Shown in pieces: positions 25,381 through 39,609 of a DNA stretch of 64,000 nucleotides. Numbering within the stretch: the first letter of the stretch is position 1; every line of letters starts with the position of its first letter. A program made the position numbers and the translations under genes. The DNA comes from Gymnogyps californianus (taxonomy: Eukaryota; Chordata; Aves; Accipitriformes; Cathartidae), in contig NC_059478.1 of assembly GCF_018139145.2 (NCBI RefSeq), forward strand, positions 11,267,001 to 11,331,000. Reading direction: 5' to 3'. The notes below the pieces were generated by a model. That model was given only the letters and a program-made list of their open reading frames with translations, was not told the origin of the DNA and did no database searches.

Positions 25381-28300
25381 TAACGCCTGGTCCTGGAACG
25401 AGATGATATTGTCTATAATCCAGCCCAGTTGAAATGCACAGTGAGCAAGAGCGTGAGTACACATATATGCATACAGCAAGGAGGTTGGGAAGAAAATAGG
25501 AGCATGCTTGGACAGATGCTGATTAGTATTTCTCCATAGATGATGATGAAAGACTGGACTGTGGCTGTGCTTTGTGTTGCGAATGGAAGAGAGTGAATGT
25601 GCCAGAGCTGCCACGTCTGCACTCATCAGAGGTGCTGCTGGTGAGATGCTCCCCACAGGTGTAACTCAATCAGAAGTGACAGGGAAGGGGGATAATCGCG
25701 TGAGCCATAGCTCAGTACCAATTTCATCCTGTGCATTTGTCAACTGTTGCTAGGTAGCTGCCTGGTGGGAGTGGAGAAGTGGGATTTTTTTTTTCCACCC
25801 TTAAAACGGCTTATTGCAAATTGCTGTCCTTCTGTGCAAATGGGGACGATACCTCCCAGCGCTGCTCTGCTGCTGGCCGAAAGAAAGTGTGACTGCGAGC
25901 GGGGCTGTGCTCTTGTCGGCCTCTGCGCGTGGGAGACGGCATGGATGCTGCAGCTCGTGTTTGAACTGTCCGTAAACAACTCATAGCAGACTTCTCCAAT
26001 TTACAGGAGAAAGGGATTAGTGTGCAGAAGGCCACCTGATTATGGCAGGAGAGTAAAAATTAGTAAGGTTTTGCTGTGGTTTGGGGCAGAGTTCCTCAAC
26101 CTAATGCTGGTTTGCTTTTTACTGATTCATTTTTCATGTGGAACAAAAGAGCTCAAAAAGAGATCATTTCCCTGTTGTGTTTTGCTCTATAAAGAAAAAG
26201 CATTGGAGAATGGTGAGAGTATCATTTCCGTTGGTAAATAATAACACAATCAGCAGTGCAGTTTTTGCCCTTCTGTGTGCATCAAAGCAAATTGTGCAAA
26301 TAGATTGTGATTGTACTGCAAGGAAAAAATAATTTTGCTTCTTCAAAGAAATGTCACGGTGCGGGCATTCCTCAAGATTTAGCAGAATTCATACAGCTCT
26401 TTCTGGCCAGCAAGAGGAGAAGCGTGACTACGTGTTGTCCTGCTGCCGGCGAGTGGGAAGGCACTCCTTGGCGTCTGAGGGGTGCTTTGACTCTGCCCTG
26501 TCTTTGTGCGGGTGTACAACACAGAGGAGATTTTACATGCCTGAGTGCATTGTAAACTCTGTCACTTCAGGGTATCGCCCACTTAAACAACATCCTCATG
26601 ATTTTTCTTAGGAAATGATCTGAGACAAAATATTGAATTATTTAGAGTACCACTGGGAGAGGGAATTGATTCCTTGCTGTATCAGAGAGAAATAGCTGCT
26701 CTTTTGAGGCTTGATCCAAAGCCTGGAGAAGTCTATGAGAATCTTTCCATTGATTTCAATAGGCTTTAGATCATGCTCTTATTCACTCATCAACTATTTC
26801 TCTTTAGTTAGAACAAAACAATGCATCCTTTCATTGCAAGATACTCAGTTTGCTGTACCTAAGAGAAATACATTCTGTCCCATTCTACTGAATATAAAAT
26901 CACTATGGCCTGCTGAAATAAGTAGCAAACAGCTTTTTAACATCACTGAAAGTTAGATTTAGCCCCTATGCATTTGAAATTCTTGTAGCATGTGCACAGC
27001 TACCTGCATACGTACATTTTAAACTCAATATATGAACTTGTGATACTGTCTCCTTTCTTTGCAAGTAATTCTTCTTGTTTGGAATAAAAAGATGCATCCT
27101 ACTTTTTCTCTTTCTAGGCTTTCAGATGTGTTTCAGCCTCTTTGCTGCCAAAGGAAAAAGTATAGTACACTTCCATTAGTTACCAATTCCTATTCTGTTT
27201 CTGGGAAAGTCAAGATGCAGCATCTGTGTTGGACAGCACTGAAATTTCCCATTTTGACACTGAGCCTTAAAGGAGTAGCCAAACTAGGCAGGGCTTCTGC
27301 ACTGCCAGCGTTTTTTCCAACAACCTCTTTTAAAAAGAGATGCAAAAGTTATTTTCTTGAGTGTCTGACTTGCATCTTCTCTTTCCTTGTGCCAAGCGTG
27401 TTTAAACAAAATCTAGCCATGTGTAAACAACACTACTCCTATATGTGCATTCAGAAAGGAGCTTGAGAGCAGATCGTTAATCTGGTCTCAGCTTGCCATC
27501 CTTATAAAATGACTCAAAAATGGCCCTAACAAAATATAATAGGAAAACAAGTAACAGTGAGTGCCGCACTCAACTTTTGATCTCTTAGGTTGTGTTTGGG
27601 TCAGGAGCAAGGTAAATTCATTGTTCACCGCCTACAGTATACCTGCTTGTGAGCTCAGGCTGCAGCATACACCTGATGGCTCTTCTGGGGTTGATGGAAA
27701 TACAGTTTAGTGTAACTTAGATTAAGAGAAGATGACACTCCTGATATGTGGCTCGGTGCAGAGCCTGTAGGGATTGCGTATAGGTACCAGTTTGTAATAC
27801 TTTGATCTTTAACATGTCATGGAGCAGCCTCTGCTGATTACCTCCTGGCGTGCCGTAGTCAGCCGCAGAAGGCCAGCACGGCGGCTGGAGACAGAGCACC
27901 AGTGCCCTGCGTGCTGTGCTTGCAGCGTGCTGTGGTTGCAGAGTGCAGCGGGGTCCAGCTTGCACACCTCCCGGGGCAATCCTTAACCCCGGAGAGGGGG
28001 CGAGAACTTTGTCCAGCGTGGGCTTTGTAGCAAGAGACACGTATTAGAGAATTATATTCATTGTATAATTCAGTGGTAAATTACAAACTTGCCATGTAAC
28101 TTCCTATCAGATAGGTTTTCTTGTCAAGCCCTGTTTTTCAGTAGAGCAATTTTTTCACTTTAATAATTTAATATTTTCAGTACGTTTTGCTTCTTATCTT
28201 GAAGGAAGTATTTTCAGCTATATAATTATTGAGTCATCCAGAGGGACTTCTAAACAGAAGATTTATAGTACTGCCAATGATGTTATTCAGAAAATGGGTT

Positions 28301-28699
28301 GTATCAAATTGTAAACATTTCAAAATGTTAAGAAATGATGAAAGCAACATGAGATTATCACAGCAGGGACAGGGACAGCGTGTTAAAGCACCACCTGTGA
28401 AGACTCCCACTTTTGGGAGCTATCTCCATGGTCAAAGGCTGGTGAAGAGTTATGGACCCCTTAAAGAAAAAAATGGAAATATTGTTTATATTACCCTATG
28501 ATGCCTACCTACAAGTAGACTAATGGAAAGACTGAACTGGATGGAGGTTATTTTTGTTTTTAAGATGACTGAGGCAAGAGTTGAAAGAAGAGAAGCAGAG
28601 TGTGGTTTCAGAAAAATGCCACTCAGTTTTCATAGCCAGAGGGTTTCTGTCAGGGAAAAGGAGAAATAATAGCTTATATAAAATTCTAAAATTTTATAA

Positions 28700-29023
28700 A
28701 TATTTACTAATACCGAAATATCCACCAGAATCAATCCAGAATCGGTAACAGGAGCACTTTTAAGTCTTGGTACAAGTTCTACTGAAGACAATCTGATTGC
28801 TTGCATTGATTTTGGGAACGATGAGAGCAATCAAGATTTTGTCAAAGAATTTGCAAAAGAAACCAAGAGATTCCAGCTAGTAACCCTTCCAGCTCCACAG
28901 TCACAGAGCAAGGCACGGAGGCTATCATATCGGGAGACCTTGCTGAGAAATTCTGGTAGAGATTTTGGGGGGAATTTATCAGCTTCTTTTGTTAGTGAAC
29001 TTCATCCCTCAGCTAAGAGTTAG
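28700..29023 (+). other. Open frame with coding-like composition; unrecognised
   Basis: A 107-codon frame without an ATG runs to TAG at 29021-29023. Its peptide is hydrophilic and exon-like, with segments such as TEDNLIACIDFGNDESNQDF and KARRLSYRETL. A branch-point-like TACTAAT (28705-28711) precedes an AG at 28727-28728, and a GTAGAG donor-like site lies at 28956. However, the pyrimidine tract is weak and open frames of this length are expected by chance in 64 kb. I do not recognise the peptide. It could be an exon of an unknown gene, an old pseudogene fragment, or nothing. Confidence 0.2.
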
Positions 29024-32000
29024 CAGAGAGCTCGTTTCATATTTCAAGTGGGATTTGGTGCTGCAAAGACTGGATTATAGCCTACTAGTAGGATATAAAC
29101 ATGTTGATATCTTATCAGTTTACCAACATGAAGGGAAAGTGTTCTTGAGGCAAATGAATCACTTTGGATAGGATAATTAATCTTCGAAAACCTAAACTTA
29201 CCAGGATGTGATTATTTAGGTGAGTGAAGCAAGCAGGATATAAACTGTTAAACAGCACAGTAATACTATAGAAGGTTTAATTTTCTATGTTTTTAATTAA
29301 GATAACTGTGAACTAAACACTTAACTTTTTTTTTTCCCCAAATTCTTTAGCGTATGATAAGTTGATTATTTCTAATCAAAACTCTGCACACTTTCTGATA
29401 ACTCTTTAAATTTGGAACTTACTGACAGGAATCTTTGTGATTTTTGTAGTTGCTTAAATCTACTTTCTGTTTAAGTAGGTGATAGTTTAGCAGATCCATG
29501 AGAGAGAGTGTTTCTTTCCAAGAGCAAGGACAAGAGCAGTTATTCCACGGAGTGGTGGGTTTATTTTCCTGTGCCATTCCTATGTAAGCCGTCTCTTTCC
29601 CCTTGCTTGCCCCCCTTGCATTGCAGTAGAGATTAAGGAAAGCAGAACAGCTTTAAAAACAAGCTGAAGAACCTGGTCTCAAAAGCAGGCTGCCTTTATT
29701 CTGAGAGTTATTTTTCACTAATTAATTGTCTTTTATTAAGAATTTTCTGTCAATGCTGGTGACTAAAATTTACAGTATTTGAATGAACCGTTCTACATGG
29801 AGACAAAAGCAGACTGAATTTGGAACAAAATAGCTCTATTATTAATCTTGATTTATTATTTACGTGAAATATGAGGGTAAGAAGAAGATTACAAGACCTA
29901 AAAATTTGGAGATGTGCATGTGTGTGGATAACTAGTAAGGAGTCAAACTGAATTTACTGGGAATCATCAGGGCTGGCTGAGACTGAGTCAGCTCGGTGCT
30001 ACCAGCTCTGCTGAGATTTCCTCTTTGGATAAGAGCTTGCAGGGCTGGGTAGTTCTTAAGTCTCTTGACGGCACAAAGCCAGTTTCCTGATTCATCTGCT
30101 TGCAAAATTTCTCCTTCCAAAATAAAAAGTTTAGAGCATTCAGTGGACTTAATATCAATCACTGACAGATTTTTTTTTTTGTAACTATGGGAAAAAACAA
30201 AGATAATATTAGACTCAGAAACATGTTTCAACTCAATTTTTTTTTTTCTTTATCTGGCTGTATTATAAACTGTAGTAAAATTGTGATTAGCCCTGGCTAT
30301 TTGCCTATCCTGACAACTATAGATAGATCCTTTGTTATCCATTTTGTAAGCTTAAAATATTTAATAAATGAGCTGAAAATTAGGCATTTATGTTACTAGT
30401 GCCTACTATACATTTGTAATTGGTAAGATGGAAAGCTATCTGGGTGTTTTTTACTTGTATTTTTAGGGAAGTGTTCCTCCCCACACTTGTAGAAATTAAC
30501 TTTTTTGGTTACCATTCAGATTTTAAAAGGAAATAGTACTAGTCAATGCGACAGAAATTTTGATAGGAATGCAATTACCTTTAGTTCCTTCCTTCCCATA
30601 TAGAGTTAAATTTTACTAGGATGAATACTCTCTTAAAGATGTAAATACCTCTATAGCAGAAAGAACCATATTGATTTAATGATGTTATTTTTTTGCATAT
30701 AGAAAATAAATTATATGGGGAATTTTAAAAAAAAACAAACCTCGTTGAATAGACATTTGATGCTTCACAATTAACAGCCGTCATTTTACCTGTGAACAAT
30801 GGTTAGAGTTCTGAATTGTGATCGTTGTTATTAGAATAATTTTTGCTCAATCATCTGTTTCCTTTTATTGTCGTATATGCAATCATTGTCATTAGAATCT
30901 ATACAAATAAGTAATGACTTTGCTGAGTTGATATGACTTGGTCTTGGAAAATATTTCATAATTACAAATATGTGTATATCCTTCCCCCCATCTTTGGCAA
31001 GCTCAGCTTAAAATTTTTCGTCATTATTTGTTGATGAATAATATTCAGATTAGGTTGGGTCAACACTGCTGATTTGGACCCACTGCAGTTTTCAAAAATA
31101 TGACTATGAATTTTTTGCTGCTGGAGTCCATTTCTGGAAAGAGAACTAGATCATTAGCTGGCGGGAAATGGCATAGTTACGTTGAAAACAGTTTTCACTA
31201 ATTGATTATCTGGCTGATTCAATTTCTAATCTTGGCTCTCATTTGGACCAGCTGCAATATTATCTCTCAATATAACTCATGGGTAAATTTTACTGAAATG
31301 ATATCCCTATGAAATTTCTATTTGTGCAACAGACTTAGTATTTATCTATCTATCTTATTAAAATCTAAAATAAATTGGGGCAATCCCATCCCACATTCAG
31401 GAAAGTGTCCTATTTTTGGTCTCCATGCCAACTCTCTGGAGAAGTGTCTACTATTTTGTACCATCATTACGAGTACATTCTCTTGTTACAGATAATAAAC
31501 CTGCTCTCCTTTCTATCGCCCTAGTCTATTCACTTAAAAATTGTTTCATTTTTACAACACTAATGTTATTCTCACCAGCTTGGCAACCCTGGGATAATAG
31601 CATAAATCAGTGAATTATTATTTTTGTTTAAGGCATTTCTAATTTTTAATTAAAAAGAAAAGTCAGACTCTTGCTGATCACCTACAGGATTGTGCCTCTC
31701 CATGGTTACCTGTCACTCAGAGATCTAGCTCTGAGGAATGCTAATTAGCACTGTTAAAGCACTGGTAATTGAACTGTGGAGACAGCCTGCAGAAGGAAGC
31801 TGTTTGCATTCAGCACTGCTTCGCCATTTAAATGGACTTGTACAGTCATGAAGGTACAGTGGATAAAAGCGAAAAAAGCACTCGGGCTGTAATTTTTCAT
31901 TTTGACTTCAAAGTTGTTTACCAAAGTGTTTCCTAGAAACGAGTGCCCGTACCAAAAAACTGTCATGCGTAGCAACTTCGCTGACAACCTATGCCTAAAA

Positions 32001-33779
32001 AGCGCACAATGCCCTTCATCTTTTACCTTTCTTGTTGCCTGAAACAGCCACTTGTAGCAATGGAGCTCAAGATGCTGCCCCGGATGACCCACGCTGCTCC
32101 CCGTTCAGTTTTAATCAAGAGATTAAAAATTAAGGAAGCACCAAATTTAAAACAAGGTGAAGAAAAACCCGAAAGGAAACTAGTGTTCACACTGCGGTTG
32201 ATGACACTTTTCCAGATATTTATCTGACTCCCAGTGCTGTGATATCCACGTGCCCTGGAATAATGCACCTTTCATCATAGTACTTTACAGGTTTGCTGCT
32301 GTGAGGCAGAAGGTCTCTTGGTGCAGTAGGAGTGAAACTCAAGCCTTCTATCGCAAGGGCAGGTGTCTTGTCTGGCACCTTCAGATGGGCTTGATTTTTC
32401 TCTGAAGGTAAATATTCAGCATCTCCTGAAGATCTAGTACTTTTAAGAGAGAAAAGTAGGATAGCCATGTCATGCTGATCTAACATGTCTTTGTCGTCTC
32501 TTTGATTGCTCGTGCAAATCTCTTTTCCCATTGTACAGTTTGACACCTTAAATTATTCTCCATGCCTTCAAAGAGTGGCATATTTGTTTAGTTTAGCAAA
32601 TATGAGCGATCTCATGCACAGGTATGAAGTTGATCCGTTACCTTGGTCCTTAGATTGTGATGTGATGCATAAGCGAGTCATGCAGTTAGATACTCTGAGA
32701 ATAATGAATAATGATTTTAAAATGTATCCATCAGCTAGTAGATGAAATGTGGATTTTTTTCTGTTTATCAAATAAGTGTGTGCACATTTTAGTACCTGCA
32801 AGATCATGAATTGATCATTTGATTATGTAAAGCGAGTATTTGCAGCATATGACAGCTATACTTTATTAAGCTGTGAAAATTTGAAAGAGGTGCTAACTTA
32901 AGCATTTCAGGATACTGATGACTTTTGTGTTAAAATGCAAAGATATGATAATGCAGAAAGTGTCCAAGTGTTATCTTCACTGATGAGTTAAACCTGAAGT
33001 CCCTTTTCTCTTACGTGTAATGCTCCCTCCTATTCTTGATGGATAAAACTCTGACTCCAAATCTCAATGAGTCCAGGACTTCATGCAGACATTTCAGTGT
33101 GCGAGACTAAGTGTTAGATGGGTAGCATGCAAGCACTATCTTTATGTGTCTTCACCTTAGTGTTTATTTAACCAAAACTCTTCCTATGTGACATTCCCAG
33201 TTTTTTCGTTCTTACTGCTTTGTGGAGAACAGTATGGACGGAAATTTTCCATGTTATGAGAAAAAACCGGTCAATAGTTTCATGTTCCTGAAAGATTATG
33301 ATGGCAGTTGAAATCTAACACTTTCCAGATCATATTGTATCCAGAGAACAGTAAAGCTGACCTGAAGGACTGTGTGCCAGCATGTTTCTGCCTTGCTCCG
33401 TTCTTTCTAATGGGACACGTTAGCACATTCACCACGTTTCATTTCTCGCAGGCATTTCACAGGACGCATCATCTTTTTTAGCCTCCTGACCATGGCCTGT
33501 GCCAGCTGGGCGGAGAAGGACACACATACCTTTTTGCATGATTTACAGTTTGTTATTCAAAAATACTAGGGGAAAAATTTATGTCCCAAGGAATGCTCAG
33601 GAGTGTAATGGCACATCACCGGCTTTTAATCTGAATCATCTCAGACTGTCGCCTTGGGAGCACTGGCTTTTTTCACTTATTTGCAGGCTGGGTTTGAAGG
33701 GGTACTGTCTTTCTCTCATTTATGTCAAGCTGTTATCTGATTAGCCTTCATGTTGCTCATGACTTCTTGTCTCTGAAAT

Positions 33780-34110
33780 GCTTCATGCACACCAAGACCT
33801 GTGTGAGACACGGGCAGGGCGCAGTGTGTAGTCAATGTAGGGCATCGCGCAGGGTCCAGACCCAAACTGGAGGGCACAGGGCAGCCGTGCTTTTGACAGG
33901 GCCTTTGCAGCACGGCATGGTGCCCCCAGCACGGTGGAGATGCGGTTTTGATGTCAGGCCCACCTGTCCCCGCTGTGGGGCTCCCTGCCTGGCATGCCTC
34001 ACGGGTGCTGGGGAGAGGCAGGGGTGCTGGCTTTGCTGCTTCTCGCTGGGGCTGGGTGCCTGCTGGAGTCTCCGGCAGCTGCGCCCACATCCCTGTGTGC
34101 TGGCAGGCAC
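33780..34110. other. GC-rich patch in AT-rich DNA
   Basis: This stretch of roughly 330 bp is strongly GC-rich with clustered CpG and abrupt edges. Overlapping open frames on both strands (130 codons on plus, 121 on minus) come from low stop-codon density in GC-rich DNA rather than from recognisable coding sequence. Confidence 0.4.
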
Positions 34111-37100
34111 CTGAAAATAAGAAGGAAGGTTGCCTCTGGCTCCCACCTGTCAGTTAAGCAAGCAAAGAAAATCAACCTCAGAAAAGGAGGCTCTGACTTC
34201 GCTACTCCAAAGGAAGCCTGGAGTCTTTTTGACGGTCCAGGCATCATCCAGCCCTCGAATACATGACATTATTGATCCCCTAAATTTCAAAGCTCGCTAG
34301 TTAGGACATAGATTGGTGCCTACGGAGACCACATAAAGCCTTTACTGGGGATGGGGAGCCGTGGCAGAGGCTGACAAAGGAGTGGGAGATGCTGTATTGG
34401 GGTCTCCAGAGGCACGTGGGCTCCCGTGACCCAGTGCTTGGCTGGGAGGTGCTGCTGTTTCTGCAGCAGCCCGTCATGCTCAGGAGCAGTGGCACAGTAC
34501 AGCTCTGTGATTGCAGTGAGTCTTTTAAATAACCAGTGTGGTTTTTGAGACTAGACCAACACTGACCTATCAGCAAATAGACTTCAAGGTCATTTAAATC
34601 AGATAGTGGACCTAGTGCATATCCCATTCATCTAGCAGGGCAAGATAGTGTTGTAAGACCTATTTTTGGGCGTTTGGGATGGCAGTCACCATGTGCATCT
34701 CTGCAGCACTGCAGGTAGAACGCCACGCTGAAACAAAGAACTTCTCCTTCTTCTGTGGCTTCAGAGGAAGTGTATTCAAATGTGTCTTTGCTCTTCCTCA
34801 CCTGTCTCTGGAGAATTATACCAGTTAGATTCACACAGAGGAGCTCAGTTTTGAGCTCAGATAGTTTCTAAATGTGCAAACCTTTTGCAAGTGTCAGGAC
34901 CAGATACATTGAGCAGAGGAGTCATATTTGCGTGGGGAACGTGGTAATGTGGAACACTGGAACAATAGATGTTTTGATTTATTTTAGTTAGTGTTAAGAA
35001 GAAAAAGTGTCTGAGTTGGGAAAAGTAGACAGTGACTGTATTAAATTGGCATTTCTCCTCTATTGACTTGCCAGAAAAAATATTGCTGTTACCAACAAAC
35101 CCAAAGGCAAAAAGAACGGGTGACTTACCTGGTGTCGCTCAACATGTGAAAACCAGAGATGAGATGCTAGTTGTCTTGAACCTGTGCCCTGTTCATTAGC
35201 CCAAGCTGCCTGCCATGCAGGCTGTTAACAGAGAGACAGATAATCAGAGAATGAAAAAATCTGATGATACATTATTTGTATCTACCTAGTCTTTTCCAGG
35301 GCAGAAGAGCCTTCCACTTCCTACAAGTTGTCTGCAAAGGGATATTTCCTCTTATGATTATGCCAGTATAATAATTATATTGCATTCAAAGCAATTTAAT
35401 CTGAACTGCAAATAAGTACTTTAGTACTAGGGAGTTGCATCAGTGTGACTACAGAGGTTTAGGGCTCATTTGCAGCAGTATAATTGCCTCAGTAAATATC
35501 CCCGATGTTGACAAACCCTTAGACAGGCAGAGTAGTACCGATTTCCCGTAAGTAGACGTGTTTCAAAGCACCGACTTGCCTCCAGTGCTGATGACACTGA
35601 GATTTGGATTTCTGGAGCAGTGGTACATGCAGACACACTAAAGCAGCACGTGGCTGAATTTCATACCCGCTGTGTGGTGTATGGTTGGGTGCATCATTTT
35701 ATGAATCAGGCCAAGAAAATGCATACAATATGCTCTACAGGAAAAGCTAGTACAAAGGCACAGCTGGTTTTGAACCAGCAGTAATTTTTCAGTAGTTTTT
35801 ATACTGGACTACCCTCTTTCAGACTAAAAGTTGCAGTGTGTCCATTTTAATTTGAAAACACAGAGGACCCTGGAGGCTGGATCCTTTGCTTACGTAAATT
35901 AGTGTTGCTCCATTCTCTTCGGTGCAGTTGAGTTATGCCGTCACCTGATGATAACGTTTGTTTTACTTCTATGGCAAAAGAGCTATAAAAGCCTTCCACT
36001 TTTGCAAGTGAACAATAAGTAACCGTACCAACCAAAAATAGCTTAATAGAAACACTAAGAAACCTTTCTCTGCTAATTGTAAACAAATATAGGTTTGCTT
36101 ACGTATATTGTGAGTATATTTATATTCTCTTATCAGTGGAGTTGTTGGAAACAGTTTGAGATGAACTGGATTTGAATGTCTGTATGGGCCACGCTTAGCT
36201 GCCGTATGCAGCAATACTGCACAGGTCCAGCCTGAATGCCGGTATCGCATCCTGCTGACACCTGCCAGGCTCCAGAGAGGCGCGCACCTCCGTGTTTGGA
36301 GGGTTATTGCCTTATGTGCCAGGCTGATGTAATTCGTTATCCTGTTCTGATTGAGTCTGCTCCAGCAGCAAGAAAGAAGGCTCAATATTTAGAGCTGTCG
36401 TGTCCTTTAAACTACTGCTTTTTGGGGTCTTCATGCGATGGTGTAGGGTGAGTGTTCCCTGGTGGATGATCTCGCTGGAGGCTGTTAGGCAGCCGGAGTT
36501 CATCATGATGCGCTGGGGGTTGCGTGCTGCAGCAAGGGTGCTGCTCACCGTCAACCACTGCAACGTGTGCTGCTGCATGGGCTACCCGTTCTGTGCTGGG
36601 AGAGGGACGTGAGGCTCAGCCGCCTGGTTTTCTGTCCCCCAGGAGCTCCCCCACGGCCTTATCCCCTACCCAAGTCAGCAGGTAGAAACGCATGACTTCA
36701 GCAGGCGCTGGACCATGCACAGCTTCTCTGCGCTAGGATATTTGCATTTCGTTCTTCATTCTGTGCTATTAGAGCAGATCTCGCCCCATCGCCTTTAATA
36801 CTGAAAAATTTAGCCATTTGATTTGAATATCACATTTCCTCTTCTGATTGTTAAACCATTCCTAAAATAGACTTGGAAACCAATTTGCAGTTTTGTCCCT
36901 GGAGCTCTTACACTGGTAGTGGGACAAGGGGCTTTGTGTCAAAGAAAGATGTCTACCTCCAGCACCAGGCTCGAATAAAAAATGATAATAAAACACTTTT
37001 AAGAATGCATTTCACAGTTTATCCTTAGTGTGAATTGCTTCTTAGACTGTGAACTTTTTGGACTGTAGGGCTGAGAATTTTCCTTTGAGTTCGTCCTGAG

Positions 37101-39609
37101 TTACAACCAATAAAGGTCTCGGAGCAGAGGTGGCAAAGCTTCTGCTCCGAACTCCAGAGAATGTGAAAATGGAGCTCTAACGAGGATGTCTGTCCTGTGA
37201 CAGCTTTCCCAGCAAAACAACAAACTGGCCATACTCTTGTTGAGCACTAGAAACCCTTAGGGGATTCTAATGTGGCATGTACTCACTTCCTGATTAACTA
37301 TACCTGCTGAAAAAGCTTTTTTGTTCTCGGGATCTTATGAATTGCTCCAGCCTGAAGGATTACATTACAGAGCAGTTCATGAGTATGGCATTTCCTGGAA
37401 CATATTTAAAGAAATATGGTGCAAGTGCGTATATTGGCATACAGTCTTCAACCTTCCTGTAAATGAAATATTACCAAATCCAGAAAACAACCGCCACCAA
37501 GAAAAAAACCCCAAACCATTAAGGGTCTGTGAGGTGTCTAAAAGTAGGTGTGGACTATGTCATAAAGTGCATTTTGTTAGTATAATACTTTCAGCTTGCT
37601 TCTGAAATCTGAGTTCAAATTGCTGTTATACAGCTACAGGTTTTCTAGGTTAATGCTGACATTAGCTCAATGTTACATTTGAGGAGTTAGACACTTCTTT
37701 GCAATGAAATGCAGAATCTAGATTATCCACAGCACTGTGGTTGCACAGTTTGAAGATGTCCACACCTCTCAGGTTGAATTCACCAGGCTCTGGTACTAAC
37801 CTGTGGTAGAGCTCTTATGGTTTTGTGAATATACTTCAAACCTCTGGCGGCTCCACAGCCCAGGTACACTTCCAAGACTATTTTTGTTTTACTAGTGGAT
37901 AGATTCAAAGCCTACCGAGGCTGGTGGGATTTGTTTCCATCATCTGCTGTGGCTGGTGGGATGCAGTCAGGCCTGTATCTGCTGCCAGGTGACTTCTTTC
38001 CTCCCGTGCCTTGTGGAGTCCTGCAAGGGGAGGTCCAGAAAAGCCAGGGCAGCTGCAGTGGTGAAGGGGAGCGCAAGTTGAGAAGGGCCCTGGAGGGACC
38101 GTGTGTTTTGGAGCAGGGAATGCAAGACTGAGAACTTAAAGGAAAACTTTTTCACACTTTAGCTATAGATCAAAATATGTAAGTAAGCTCTTGAGAGAAT
38201 GTCTGGTGAGCAAAAAGCTGTCCACAAAGAAATATCCTTGGTAATGTTAAACAGTGAGCGAACTGAAGAGAGGTGTGCGTTTGGTATAAAAGCCATGTTG
38301 CTTATCACCAGAGAGACAGAGTGGCTAAATTGCAATACATATCTGATTAATTTGGCCTTGTTTTCTTCATGTGAAATATTAATGAATATTCACACATACC
38401 ATGTTTACATTTGAGAGATAAAATTCTCCCTGAATTACTTAGCTCCACTTATAAGGGCTGAACAGCAGTGCTTACAGTGAAAATACTGCTTCAGGCTTAA
38501 GATCAGTCATTGCTACCCTCTAATAATATAGAAGCTGTCTAAACAACAACCAGCTGCAGGTACACAGAAAATTGGAAGTATCAGCAGTTATGAAAACCAT
38601 AGACTGGTGCTAAAGGCATGTCATTCTGTGATAAGGGAGGCAGGGTGGCAGGGGATGGCAGAAGGGTGGTGCCAGCCTCATGGCTCCCCTGTACGAAGCA
38701 GCAAGAGGTGCAGAGGCAGCAAGTCAGCAGGCACGCACTCTGGGTGTCTTAAAGATGTATTTTGGTCACTGGCTTAAACGCATCCTTTCTGGCTAAACAA
38801 AATTGCTAATGATAGCCTACTAATAACGCCGTGGCACAAATAGTGATAATTTTCCTAAGCCGTGCTGAGGAGAACAGTTTTCTCCTTTTAAGCAGCTAGT
38901 TTTAAAAAGATTTTTATCCAACTTGCAGCTGGGAGAAAATTGCATAGAAAACTCTGTTTGGCAAGGAGAAAAGTATATAGGGAAACAATCCTATATTGAT
39001 AACAAGTGTGAATGAATTATGTAAGTTTGTTAATGTTGCTGCTGGCCACTTTCTCCTTGCTATTGTATTCTGTAACGTCAGCTCCCTTTTTTTTTTGTTT
39101 GGCTGAGCAGAGCAGCAGTCACGGGTTGCTGTATTTCAGACTGACTACCAAGCAGGTGGTGGCTCTTGTTTCATAACCTACTCTTCTGTTATAAGCAGGC
39201 ACAGGAGACTGGTTTGGTGAAGACATTGCGAATGGCCTAGAGACACTTTGGCACCAGTTAAGGATTATTTCTTGTACTGGTGGGGGTTAGAGGCCTCAGG
39301 TTTTAATTAAGACCCCACAGTCCTTGATATCACGCAAACATAAGCTAGTGTCTTGCTGTTGCATGGGCACAGCCCTGTATCCATGGAGAGCATCAGTGGT
39401 ATGGAGGAACCTCCTTGCAAGCTCAGAGGTTTGGCAATGGGACACTGGCAACAGGACTACGCTAATTGTTTGCAACCTTTCCTGCCATGATGTTTTTAAT
39501 CTAAATAAATAACAAGGAGAAACAGGAGAATGGATTCTTTGTACCTGAAGCTCTTTGGAAAATAGGACACAAAGAGACTGCCCATGAATGCGGTTAGTTT
39601 TCTAGTTTT

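Larger units (their letters stand above)
19991..39609. other. Intergenic, no gene recognised
   Basis: This interval is mostly AT-rich, with the GC-rich patches at 24985-25380 and 33780-34110. The longest ATG frames (plus 27059-27466, minus 35969-36385) have chance-like composition. A segment at 31620-31870 carries the palindrome GCTAATTAGC (31740-31749) and an X-box-like CCATGGTTACC, and looks like a candidate enhancer. A minus frame at 32220-32546 is hydrophilic but unrecognised. Confidence 0.55.

Noticed and set aside
27059..27466. 135-codon plus-strand frame
   Set aside because: Composition is chance-like (many Cys, Phe and Leu), with no motif and no recognisable family; frames this long are expected in 64 kb.
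35969..36385. 138-codon minus-strand frame
   Set aside because: No recognisable domain, chance-like composition, and no splice or promoter context.
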